From Acidobacteriota bacterium (GTDB taxonomy: Bacteria > Acidobacteriota > Terriglobia > Terriglobales > SCQP01), in assembly GCA_021818645.1 (NCBI GenBank), contig JAKATS010000236.1:1-5838 (forward strand): 5,838 bases of DNA, in the 5' to 3' direction. The position numbers and the translations under genes are program-made. Position 1 is the stretch's first letter. Every line of letters starts with the position of its first letter. Below the pieces are notes generated by a model. It made no database searches. It was not told where the DNA came from and saw only the letters and a program-made list of their open reading frames with translations. Positions 1-5,781 of this stretch are shown here, in pieces.

Positions 1-1
1 C

Positions 2-1936
2 GGCCATCTGGTCGAGGGCGTCACCAAAATCGAGCAGCTCGACTTTTCCAGCCGCGGCGCCGCCCAGGCGGAAAACATGCGCAAAATGCTGCTGGCCATG
101 GTGGATGACATTCGCGTCATCCTCATCAAGCTCGCCGACCGGCTGCACAACATGCGCACCCTCGAGCATCTGCCGGAAGAAAAGCAGCGCCGCATCTCGC
201 TTGAAACCATGGAAATCTACGCCCCCCTGGCCCACCGCCTCGGCATGGGCAAAATGCGCGGCGAGCTGGAAGACCTGGCCTTCGCCTATCTCGAGCCCGC
301 CGCCTGGCAGCAGGTGCGCCAGGACGTCGAAAGCAAGCGCGCCGGCAGCCTGCAGTTTCTCGATGAGGTCCAGGCGCGGCTGGTCGCCCTGCTGGCCGAG
401 TACTCCATTCCCGGCCGCATCGAGGGCCGCATCAAGCGCTTCTACAGCCTGTGGCAGAAAATGCAGCGCAACCATGTGACCGTGGATCAGATCTTTGATC
501 TGCTGGCGGTTCGCGTGATCACCGGCTCGATCAAGGATTGCTACGCCGCCCTCGGCGTCATCCATAACGCCTGGCATCCCGTGCCCGGCCGCTTCAAGGA
601 CTTCATCGCCGTTCCCCGCCCCAATCTCTACCAGAGCCTGCACACCACCGTGGTGCACGAATCCGGCCAGCCCTTCGAGGCCCAGATCCGCACCGAAGAC
701 ATGCACCGCATGGCCGAAGAGGGCATCGCGGCCCACTGGAAATACAAGGAAGGCGGCGCGCCTTCCCCCGACGACGAGCGCATCGCCTGGCTGCGCCGCG
801 TGCTCGAGTGGCAGCAGGAAATGCGCGATCCGGCCGAATTTCTTTCCACCCTCAAGGTGGATCTCTACCCCGAAGCCGTCTATGCCTTTACCCCCAAAGG
901 CCAGGTGCTGACCCTCCCGCGCGACGCCACCAGCATTGATTTCGCCTACGCCATCCACACCGACGTCGGCCATCACTGTGTCGGCGCCAAGGTCAACGGC
1001 CGCATCGTCCCGCTGCGCTACCGCATCCAGAACGGCGACATGGTCGAAATCGTCACCCAGCCCGGCCACAACCCCGGCCGCGACTGGCTGTCGTTTGTCA
1101 AAACTTCGCGCGCCCGCCAGAAAATCAAGCACTGGCTCAACGCCCGCGAGCGCGCCGGCGCGCTCGAAATCGGCCAGCGCGCCCTCGAGCGCGAGGCCCG
1201 CCGCCACGAGCTTTCGCTCAAGCCGCTCACCGATGCCGACTACATCCGCGTGGCCCAGGACTACGGCTACAACAAAGCCGAAGATCTGCTCGCCCAGATC
1301 GGCTTCGGCCAGCTTTCCGCCCGCCAGGTATTGGGCCGTCTGCTGCCCGATCAGGCGCACTGGAAAGAACGCGCCGAGGACCGTGAGGAAGCCGGCCGCG
1401 GCCGCGCGCCCGCCCCGCCCCGCCCTGGCGCCAACCCCATCCTGGTGCGCGGCTTCGATGACCTCATGGTCTATCGCGCCCGCTGCTGCTCGCCCCTGCA
1501 CGGCGAGCCCATCGTGGGCTACATCACCCGCGGCAAGGGCGTGGCCGTGCATTCCGAGCAATGCCCCAACGTCCAGAACCTGCTCTATCAGTCCGACCGC
1601 CGCATTGACGTGCAGTGGGCGCCGCGGGTGCGCGATGCCCAGCCCGTGCGCCTCCGCCTCCGCACCGACGACCGCGCCGGCCTGCTCACCGCCATCACCG
1701 CTGTCATCTCCGATACCGGCGCCAACATCCAGAACATCGGCGCTCGCACCGGCGAAGGCAAGGCCGCCATCGAAGCCATCGTCACCGTCAACGACCTCGG
1801 CCAGCTCGAACGCATTCTCGCCAACTTGAAAAAAATCCCCGGGGTCAACGAAGCCGTCCGCATCCGCAAGCCGGTCGCCGCCGAGCCGCCCGCGCCCGCC
1901 GCCCGCCCGCCGGCGAAAACCCGTCCGCCCCGCTGA
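2..1936 (+). CDS. rel: Long RelA/SpoT-type (p)ppGpp synthetase/hydrolase (Rel), 5'-truncated by the window edge
   Basis: This cytoplasmic enzyme makes and probably hydrolyses (p)ppGpp, the stringent-response alarmone. The frame is open from base 2, and EGVTKIEQLDF before the first in-window Met (77) is conserved Rel sequence, so the true start is upstream; 644 residues are visible of the roughly 730-750 usual for the family. In visible-residue numbering: the end of the HD hydrolase domain with KLADRLHNMRT (Asp46 and Asn50 match conserved active-site positions); the synthetase domain at about 140-250 with RFKD (197-200), the signature of bifunctional Rel/SpoT rather than the EFDD of monofunctional RelA, then YQSLHTTV and EAQIRT; TGS at about 289-350; the Cys-Cys/zinc-finger-like domain with Cys495-Cys496, His517 and Cys521; ACT at about 549-623; and a Pro/Ala/Arg-rich tail. 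The HD motif itself is out of view, so hydrolase activity is inferred. No frameshift is seen. ridA follows 8 bp after the TGA. Confidence 0.97.
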   Translation, partial: GHLVEGVTKIEQLDFSSRGAAQAENMRKMLLAMVDDIRVILIKLADRLHNMRTLEHLPEEKQRRISLETMEIYAPLAHRLGMGKMRGELEDLAFAYLEPAAWQQVRQDVESKRAGSLQFLDEVQARLVALLAEYSIPGRIEGRIKRFYSLWQKMQRNHVTVDQIFDLLAVRVITGSIKDCYAALGVIHNAWHPVPGRFKDFIAVPRPNLYQSLHTTVVHESGQPFEAQIRTEDMHRMAEEGIAAHWKYKEGGAPSPDDERIAWLRRVLEWQQEMRDPAEFLSTLKVDLYPEAVYAFTPKGQVLTLPRDATSIDFAYAIHTDVGHHCVGAKVNGRIVPLRYRIQNGDMVEIVTQPGHNPGRDWLSFVKTSRARQKIKHWLNARERAGALEIGQRALEREARRHELSLKPLTDADYIRVAQDYGYNKAEDLLAQIGFGQLSARQVLGRLLPDQAHWKERAEDREEAGRGRAPAPPRPGANPILVRGFDDLMVYRARCCSPLHGEPIVGYITRGKGVAVHSEQCPNVQNLLYQSDRRIDVQWAPRVRDAQPVRLRLRTDDRAGLLTAITAVISDTGANIQNIGARTGEGKAAIEAIVTVNDLGQLERILANLKKIPGVNEAVRIRKPVAAEPPAPAARPPAKTRPPR

Positions 1937-1944
1937 TCATCTTT

Positions 1945-2340
1945 ATGCCTGAAAAAATTGCTTTGCAGGTGATCGCCACTCCCCGCGCTCCCGCCGCGAT
2001 TGGCCCTTATTCCCAGGCTATCGCCGCCGGAGGGTTTGTCTTCACCGCCGGCCAGATCGCGCTCGATCCGGCCTCGGGCGAACTTCTCCATCCCGGCGAC
2101 ATTCGCGGCCAGACCGGGCAGGTATTGCGCAATCTGCAGGCGGTGCTCGAGGCCTCCGGCAGCAGCCTGGCCCGCGTGGTCAAAACCACCGTCTTTCTCG
2201 CCGATCTGCAGGAGTTCGCCGTCTTCAACCAGGTCTATGAGCGCTTCTTCACTCCGCCCTGCCCGGCCCGCTCGACCGTGCAGACCGCGGGCCTGCCTCG
2301 CGGCGCACGGGTGGAAATCGAAGCCATCGCGCTTTTATAG
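1945..2340 (+). CDS. ridA: RidA/YjgF/UK114 family reactive enamine/imine deaminase
   Basis: The 131-residue protein has the usual length of the family. RidA hydrolyses reactive enamine/imine intermediates such as 2-aminoacrylate, released by PLP enzymes, and so protects other PLP enzymes from damage; family members are normally cytoplasmic trimers. Visible signatures are AIGPYSQAI (residues 18-26), FTAGQIALDP (33-42), the TxQVLRNLQAVLEASG-like helix (57-72), VVKTTVFLADL (78-88), and the C-terminal block PARSTV...VEIEAIA. Arg109 aligns with the substrate-carboxylate-binding arginine (Arg105 of E. coli RidA) and Glu124 with its active-site glutamate, so an active deaminase is expected. The start is the ATG at 1945: the conserved family N-terminus begins there, although no Shine-Dalgarno sequence precedes it. 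It lies 8 bp after the rel stop, so it is probably translated by coupling or re-initiation on a shared mRNA. The end is convergent with rpmB. Confidence 0.95.
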   Translation: MPEKIALQVIATPRAPAAIGPYSQAIAAGGFVFTAGQIALDPASGELLHPGDIRGQTGQVLRNLQAVLEASGSSLARVVKTTVFLADLQEFAVFNQVYERFFTPPCPARSTVQTAGLPRGARVEIEAIALL

Positions 2341-2443
2341 TTTTTGAGGGCCGGTTCAGGCGCAGTTGGCTTGAATCAGGAAGATTCGGAACGTGGAATT
2401 TGGGAATTTAAGACGAGCGGCTTCGGGTTCGAGACTGGATCTT
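2341..2443. other. Convergent gap between ridA and rpmB
   Basis: This 103-bp spacer separates two genes that point at each other, so a terminator is expected for one or both. The only fold I can find is a weak hairpin, GAATC-aggaa-GATTC, at 2373-2387, with two possible wobble pairs below it. No T-tract follows on either strand, so I do not call an intrinsic terminator. No coding potential or RNA gene is seen. Confidence 0.5.
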
Positions 2444-2632
2444 CTACGCCTTCACAACCTTGCCCGACTTCAGGCACGTGGTGCACACGCGCAGCCGGCG
2501 ATTGCCGCCGCCCACCTTGGCCCGCACCGGCTGTAAATTGACGTTCCAGCGCCGCTTGGTTACATTATGGGCGTGGCTGATGCGGTTTCCGAATTGCGGC
2601 CCTTTGCCGCAGATGGCGCAAACTCTAGGCAT
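2444..2632 (-). CDS. rpmB: 50S ribosomal protein L28 (zinc-ribbon form)
   Basis: This 62-residue basic protein is a structural component of the large ribosomal subunit. It shows the L28 opening [18 protein letters not shown], then [11 protein letters not shown] and [15 protein letters not shown]. Cys5, Cys8, Cys50 and Cys53 form two CxxC pairs that should bind zinc (the 'C+' form of L28, as opposed to the cysteine-free paralogues some bacteria express under zinc limitation). The frame stays open upstream to an ATG at 2674, but I chose the ATG at 2632 because conserved L28 sequence begins there and AAGGA lies 6 nt before it, the clearest ribosome-binding site in the window. Its 3' end faces ridA and its 5' end diverges from the small two-CxxC gene. 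Nothing is missing or odd. Confidence 0.95.
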   Translation of the reverse strand: MPRVCAICGKGPQFGNRISHAHNVTKRRWNVNLQPVRAKVGGGNRRLRVCTTCLKSGKVVKA

Positions 2633-2637
2633 ACAAA

Positions 2638-2643
2638 GTCCTT
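2638..2643 (-). promoter_or_regulatory. Ribosome-binding site of rpmB
   Basis: Read on the minus strand, AAGGA sits 6 nt before the ATG at 2632. It decides the rpmB start in favour of this ATG over the in-frame ATG at 2674, and it stands out because most other starts in the window have no Shine-Dalgarno match. Confidence 0.75.
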
Positions 2644-2679
2644 GTGCAGGCTGGCCGGGCGAAATTTTCCGCATCGGCC

Positions 2680-2720
2680 CTGAATTTTTAATATTATCAA
2701 AGAATCGCGCTTCTGAATAG
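2680..2720. promoter_or_regulatory. AT-rich divergent promoter region between rpmB and the two-CxxC gene
   Basis: A sharply AT-rich stretch (about 2681-2700) lies in the GC-rich gap between two divergent genes. On the minus strand TAATAT (2696-2691) could be a -10 box for rpmB, with only a poor -35 match (TATTCA) 17 bp upstream. On the plus strand TATTAT (2692-2697) could serve the small gene. The position and composition are suggestive; the exact elements are a guess. Confidence 0.35.
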
Positions 2721-2722
2721 TC

Positions 2723-2744
2723 TTCGGCCGGCTTCCCGGCCGGA
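2723..2744 (+). promoter_or_regulatory. GC-rich hairpin just before the two-CxxC gene
   Basis: CGGCCGG (2725-2731), a CTTC loop and CCGGCCG (2736-2742) form a 7-bp all-GC stem that can be extended by a T-G and a T-A pair. It abuts the purine-rich GGAAAGG (2742-2748), the only ribosome-binding-site candidate for the gene at 2766. It could therefore influence translation initiation. No T-tract follows on either strand, so it is not an intrinsic terminator. Confidence 0.4.
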
Positions 2745-2765
2745 AAGGCGGTGCTTCCGATTTTT

Positions 2766-3053
2766 ATGAGTTCCCTCCGGCTTGGCGATACCCTCGAAGA
2801 CTACTGCCTCAACTGCCGGCGCCTGCTCGACCATGCGGTCGCGGCCCTGGTCAACGATCAGCCGGTCAAGGTGGTCTGCCGCACCTGCGGCCGCGAGCAC
2901 GACTTTAAGCATGGCCAGCTTCCCGTCCGCAAACAAAAGCTGGCCAAAGTCTCCGCCTTTGACCAGGTGCTCGCCGGCATCCTCGCCACCCAGCCTGCTG
3001 CCCCGGAAACCGGATCCGAACCCAAACCCAAACCCCGCAAACGCAAACCCTGA
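2766..3053 (+). CDS. Small uncharacterised protein with two CxxC motifs and a basic Pro/Lys tail
   Basis: I do not recognise a named family. From the ATG at 2766 the product has 95 residues. CLNC (Cys14, Cys17) and CRTC (Cys38, Cys41) are separated by 20 residues, a layout typical of a zinc ribbon, and are followed by GREHDF with a possible extra ligand, His45. The N-terminus [19 protein letters not shown] looks conserved; I recall similar short proteins in acidobacterial genomes but cannot verify this. Residues from about 77 are low-complexity and basic ([11 protein letters not shown]), suggesting contact with nucleic acid. There is no signal peptide or membrane segment. A GTG at 2751 would add 5 residues and lies 2 nt after GGAAAGG; the ATG has this motif about 17 nt away, so neither start is ideal. 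Codon composition matches the GC-rich neighbours. It diverges from rpmB and converges on the toxin remnant. A nucleic-acid or ribosome-associated role is inference only. Confidence 0.8.
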   Translation: MSSLRLGDTLEDYCLNCRRLLDHAVAALVNDQPVKVVCRTCGREHDFKHGQLPVRKQKLAKVSAFDQVLAGILATQPAAPETGSEPKPKPRKRKP

Positions 3054-3059
3054 TCCGGC

Positions 3060-3081
3060 CTTCTTCCCGCAATCAAAGAAG
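3060..3081. repeat. Small inverted repeat between convergent genes
   Basis: CTTCTT (3060-3065) and AAGAAG (3076-3081) can pair across a 10-nt loop. It lies just past the stop of the two-CxxC gene and overlaps the end of the toxin remnant. It could be a weak terminator stem, but there is no T-tract. Confidence 0.25.
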
Positions 3082-3208
3082 CTCGCGTAGTTCCGTGGGT
3101 AGTGCTTTCGATTTGGTAATGACCTTCATTCTTGCCGGGATCGGAAATTATCATCCAGAGATGACTGCCTTGGCCTAAAAGAAAAGTGTCGCCGATTTGT
3201 ACGGCCAT
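3073..3208 (-). pseudogene. Remnant of a toxin gene paired with the Panacea antitoxin (internal deletion)
   Basis: An ATG at 3208, 10 bp after the antitoxin stop, opens a convincing protein start: GDTFLL followed by HLWMIISDPGKN. This resembles the first strands of small PemK/MazF-like or Panacea-associated toxins, which usually begin 'GDxFL...xLWxxISDP'. After about residue 29 (NEG) this frame loses any protein-like character and then runs antisense through the two-CxxC gene to 2858. In the next frame, bases 3120-3073 read ITKSKALPTELRELL and then TGA, which looks like a natural C-terminus with the I..S...P....L pattern I would expect at the end of such toxins. The simplest reading is one gene that lost its middle, leaving head and tail out of frame. 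No Shine-Dalgarno sequence precedes the ATG; translation would have depended on coupling to the antitoxin. The family assignment is tentative; a genuine short ORF is the alternative. Confidence 0.55.
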
Positions 3209-3218
3209 GGGAGGTTTA

Positions 3219-3770
3219 CTATACGCTGAGCAGATAATTCATCAGGCGGAGTTCTTCGTTTGCTTCTTCAATACGGCGGATATCTTCCTCGCTCTTGTCT
3301 GCGTGGCGGAGAATCATGCTCGGGTCAATCGTCATGGAACTTTTGCCGGGGTTGGTCCATTCGGGGCAGTTTTTGTGAAGCCACTTGGATATGCTTCCGC
3401 GAATGGAGTCTATCGTTTGTTGAGCCTCATCTAAAACTTCTTTTTCACGAACCGATAATACGCCTTCATTGGCTGCTTTTCTTGTCATGATCGTGTAAGG
3501 CGGCTTGAGGACGATCACATCATTCCATAGAATTTGATCATCCTGCTTGCCTTTTCCTTTGAGCAGGTCGTAAATCCCGCTTACGATCGGGCCTTGTTTC
3601 ATGGAAGCGAGCCTGTCGCCGGTGATGGAATTTCCCCAGCGGATGAGCGCGGTGCGGTCCGCCAGGTATAGCTTTTTGATGACACAAAACATGTCATCCG
3701 ATCCGCCTTTACGCTCGATCAGATATGCGGTGGCTGCAATTGCTTTATTGATGTCGAAATTTAGCAGCAT
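3219..3770 (-). CDS. Panacea-domain (SocA/DUF4065-type) antitoxin
   Basis: The 183-residue protein spans the Panacea (antitoxin SocA-like) domain. Panacea proteins neutralise many unrelated toxins by direct binding (PanTA systems), and SocA of Caulobacter instead delivers its toxin to ClpXP. Seen here are the N-terminal helix INKAIAATAYLIERKGG (7-23), LYLADR (34-39), ITGDRLASMKQGP (49-61) and IYDLLKG (66-72), the core of the domain, then SIRGSISKWLHKNCPEW (122-138) and a charged C-terminal helix (about 158-176). The length suggests an intact gene. It ends with tandem stops, TAG then TAA, before the toxin remnant, so it now appears to be an orphan. The ATG at 3770 is preceded by an A/T-rich tract with no Shine-Dalgarno. 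GC is well below that of rel (one counted line 29 of 60 against 50 of 60), consistent with horizontal acquisition. It lies 177 bp downstream of the GH39 gene on the same strand. Confidence 0.85.
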   Translation of the reverse strand: MLLNFDINKAIAATAYLIERKGGSDDMFCVIKKLYLADRTALIRWGNSITGDRLASMKQGPIVSGIYDLLKGKGKQDDQILWNDVIVLKPPYTIMTRKAANEGVLSVREKEVLDEAQQTIDSIRGSISKWLHKNCPEWTNPGKSSMTIDPSMILRHADKSEEDIRRIEEANEELRLMNYLLSV

Positions 3771-3947
3771 GGTAAAAAATAAAACCGCAATGCGCGAGTG
3801 AATTAGATTCTGGTTGTTTCAAAAATGCTGCTTGGAAAATCAGGTCAGGCGAAAAAATAACGAATGTCAAACCGGTAGCGGCCGATCAGTCCGCCGATTA
3901 GGATGAAGAAGCTCTATTCGCCTGAATACAGCGCCGTTCAGCTAAGC
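3771..3947. other. Gap between the GH39 gene and the antitoxin gene
   Basis: This 177-bp gap is AT-rich on its left half (one counted line, 3781-3840, is 23 of 60 GC), probably including the antitoxin promoter, though I cannot pick out a good -35/-10 pair. A TTGAAA-like box on the minus strand (3824-3819) has no matching -10. The right half holds a 9-bp inverted repeat, TCAGGCGAA (3845-3853) and TTCGCCTGA (3917-3925), and between them a short minus-strand reading, FFILIGGLIGRYRFDIRYFFA then stop in effect from about 3907 to 3846, that resembles the tail of a membrane protein but has no start. I see no T-tract terminator. Confidence 0.4.
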
Positions 3948-5630
3948 CTATGGTTTGGCTGGTGTCCAGTGCAGCCGAAACAGTGACAGCCCCGGCTGCG
4001 GCAGCGTGAACGTGAATTTCACGGTTCCGTTTTTTGCTCGCACCCATTCCGGCGAGGTCAATAGCTGTAGCTGTCCCGCTTTCTTCAGCAACCTGATCTG
4101 TTCCGGCGTGGGCGTCTGGGGCGATCCCATGGCTTTCCACGCCGTATAGGCGTCGCTGTGGCCGCGGTCAATGCGAAACTGCATGCTCAGGATTCGCCGC
4201 GCCTGGGCGGGCAGTCCGCGGATCGTCATCTCCACCCTTGCCGCCGGCGTGGCCATGGACCGGTCGTCGTAATGCCACACCAGAATGCTGGCGCTGTTGC
4301 CGTTCCGGGTCGCGATCACGCCCAGATCCGGCCGGACATGGCTGCGCAGCAGTTGCCCCGGCGGCCATTGTCCGCTGCTCGTCGCCCGCACCCGCTGCCG
4401 CTGCAGCATGCCGAACATCCGGAAGCCGTCAAGCACCGGCTTGTCAATTCCGTGCGTGGCCAGCGAGCGGTAGCCGTAAAAATACGGGTGTCCGGGAAAG
4501 GTAAACGCCCAGCTCACATAGCCCTGTAAGTGCACGCGGTAGCGCGCGGCCAGAGCCGTCGTATCGGCCAGCAGTTCGGCTTCGTAGCCGGCATATTGGG
4601 GCGTGTTGCGATAGGCGTTTTCCGGATAAAGGCTCGCGCTGCATGCGGCGCATGGGTCAGGGTCCGATTCGCTGATCATGATCGGCAAATGGCGAAGGCT
4701 CGGAAACTGGCTCACGATCCGGAATCCGTGGGCAATATCTTTCAGGTTCTGCCGTAGGTCCATCTGCGCCAGTCCTGCCACCATACGGGTGCGGCCCTTG
4801 GCATGGAACGATATGAAGTCCAGCGGCGCGCCGGTTTTTCCTGTGGCGTAATTCCTGCCCCGCGCGCAGTGGGTCAGCAAATCCCGCAGAAACTTCGCGG
4901 CATGCGGCGAGGCCGGCCCGGTCGTCGCCGGCCCGCCCACCCGCGCCTCCGGCAGCGCCCGCTTCACCGCCGCGGCGGTGAAGTCATAAAGTTTTTCATA
5001 CTGCTGCTCGCTGCCCTGCCAGTAGCCGATATCCGGCTCGTTCCAGACTTCCCAGTCCCATCGCTCCACGTTTTGTTTCCCATAGCGGTGCACTTCATGC
5101 CGCACCCAGCGGTAAATCAGCTCGCCCCACCGGTGGTAGCTTTTCGGCGGGTACGCCCATCCGGTAAACAGCGGTCCCTTGGGCCAGCGTGAATGGTAGG
5201 GCTCGGGATGCGTGGAGAGCGCCTTCGGCATGAATCCGATTTCCACATAGGGAACGACTCCTGCGTTTTTGTAGGTATCGAAAATCCGGTCCAGAATCTT
5301 CCAGTTATAAACCGCCCGGCCCGCGGCATTGACCGTATAGGCATCGGTCGAACCCCATTTCAACGCCGGCCTTCCCTTGCCGGTGGTCAATAGATTATGG
5401 GTGCGGTCATGCACCGTGCAGGCGCACGCCAGGGCGAATTGCTTGAGCAGCGCGCGCCCTTCGCGCGAGTAGGTATAGTTCGGCTCATCGTGCCCCGTAT
5501 TCGCCCATACCGGCCTGAGGGTTCCCTCCCTCCGGTTGAGATCAACCTTGATTCGTACAGGCGTTTGGGCGGTTAGCAACGCTGGCAGTAAAAACAGTAT
5601 CAGTGCAGCGGTATGTTTGTATGGATGCAT
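3948..5630 (-). CDS. Secreted family GH39 glycoside hydrolase (beta-xylosidase-like)
   Basis: This is a retaining glycosidase of family GH39, whose members include beta-xylosidases and alpha-L-iduronidases; the bacterial context favours action on xylosides or related plant/microbial glycans, but the substrate is not determined. Numbering is from the ATG at 5630 (560 residues). Residues 1-21 form a signal peptide: a short basic N-region, hydrophobic AALILFLLPALL, and cleavage probable after LLTA. The (beta/alpha)8 barrel follows with LKWGSTDAYTVN, PYVEIGFMPKALS, and VWNEPDIGYW carrying the acid/base Glu198, then DFISFHAKG and IMISESDPDPCAAC with the nucleophile candidate Glu321. The 123-residue spacing between the two fits GH39 (117 in the Thermoanaerobacterium enzyme). 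From about 430 a C-terminal beta-sandwich (GVIATRNGNSASILVWHYDD) completes the usual architecture. A TTG at 5642 would add four residues, but the ATG gives the cleaner signal peptide; neither has a Shine-Dalgarno. A palindrome lies 16 bp upstream. Confidence 0.93.
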   Translation of the reverse strand: MHPYKHTAALILFLLPALLTAQTPVRIKVDLNRREGTLRPVWANTGHDEPNYTYSREGRALLKQFALACACTVHDRTHNLLTTGKGRPALKWGSTDAYTVNAAGRAVYNWKILDRIFDTYKNAGVVPYVEIGFMPKALSTHPEPYHSRWPKGPLFTGWAYPPKSYHRWGELIYRWVRHEVHRYGKQNVERWDWEVWNEPDIGYWQGSEQQYEKLYDFTAAAVKRALPEARVGGPATTGPASPHAAKFLRDLLTHCARGRNYATGKTGAPLDFISFHAKGRTRMVAGLAQMDLRQNLKDIAHGFRIVSQFPSLRHLPIMISESDPDPCAACSASLYPENAYRNTPQYAGYEAELLADTTALAARYRVHLQGYVSWAFTFPGHPYFYGYRSLATHGIDKPVLDGFRMFGMLQRQRVRATSSGQWPPGQLLRSHVRPDLGVIATRNGNSASILVWHYDDRSMATPAARVEMTIRGLPAQARRILSMQFRIDRGHSDAYTAWKAMGSPQTPTPEQIRLLKKAGQLQLLTSPEWVRAKNGTVKFTFTLPQPGLSLFRLHWTPAKP

Positions 5631-5645
5631 GGTGCGGTTCAAAGC

Positions 5646-5663
5646 AGCTATAAGTGTATAGCT
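5646..5663. promoter_or_regulatory. Interrupted palindrome upstream of the GH39 gene, candidate operator
   Basis: AGCTATA (5646-5652), an AGTG spacer and TATAGCT (5657-5663) form perfect 7-bp arms, 16 bp before the GH39 ATG. Read on the minus strand it contains TATACA, a fair -10 match, so a bound dimeric regulator would block transcription. The matching -35 is poor. It could instead be a 5'-leader hairpin. Confidence 0.45.
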
Positions 5664-5769
5664 TGGCTGTATCCCTGGAATTTTCGCATGGTCCGTGCCG
5701 GCGTTTTTTGCTTGAGTGGAAAGATGTGGGACTCGTCGCCGGCCTTCCCCGTCCCCTCCGCCGATCTTC

Positions 5770-5775
5770 TACACT
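5770..5775 (+). promoter_or_regulatory. Candidate -10 box of a leaderless dnaG transcript
   Basis: TACACT fits the TANNNT -10 pattern and lies 6 nt before the ATG at 5782, so transcription would begin at or next to the start codon. No -35 match is visible 17 bp upstream and no Shine-Dalgarno precedes the ATG. Confidence 0.35.
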
Positions 5776-5781
5776 ATCCCC

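Noticed and set aside
77..79. ATG at 77 as the start of the rel gene
   Set aside because: Conserved Rel sequence (EGVTKIEQLDF) continues in frame upstream to base 2, so this is an internal methionine.
936..1829. Long plus-strand reading inside rel (297 codons) and several minus-strand readings over rel
   Set aside because: Ala/Ser/Pro/Arg-rich translation without motifs; these are frame shadows of the high-GC rel gene.
2373..2387. Hairpin between ridA and rpmB as an intrinsic terminator
   Set aside because: Only 5 bp, not GC-rich, and no T-tract on either strand.
2420..2445. GGTTCGAG suggestive of a tRNA T-loop
   Set aside because: The flanking bases cannot form a five-pair T-stem and no acceptor or anticodon stem can be found.
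2633..2674. N-terminal extension of L28 from an ATG at 2674
   Set aside because: The extra 14 residues do not look like L28, and AAGGA sits correctly before the ATG at 2632.
2858..3208. A 116-residue minus-strand reading from the toxin ATG through the two-CxxC gene
   Set aside because: Only the first ~29 residues look like protein; beyond 3053 it is the antisense of a GC-rich coding gene with Arg/Gly/Ser-rich low-complexity sequence.
4158..5192. Plus-strand readings opposite the GH39 gene
   Set aside because: Antisense shadows with no family resemblance; the minus-strand frame carries all GH39 motifs.
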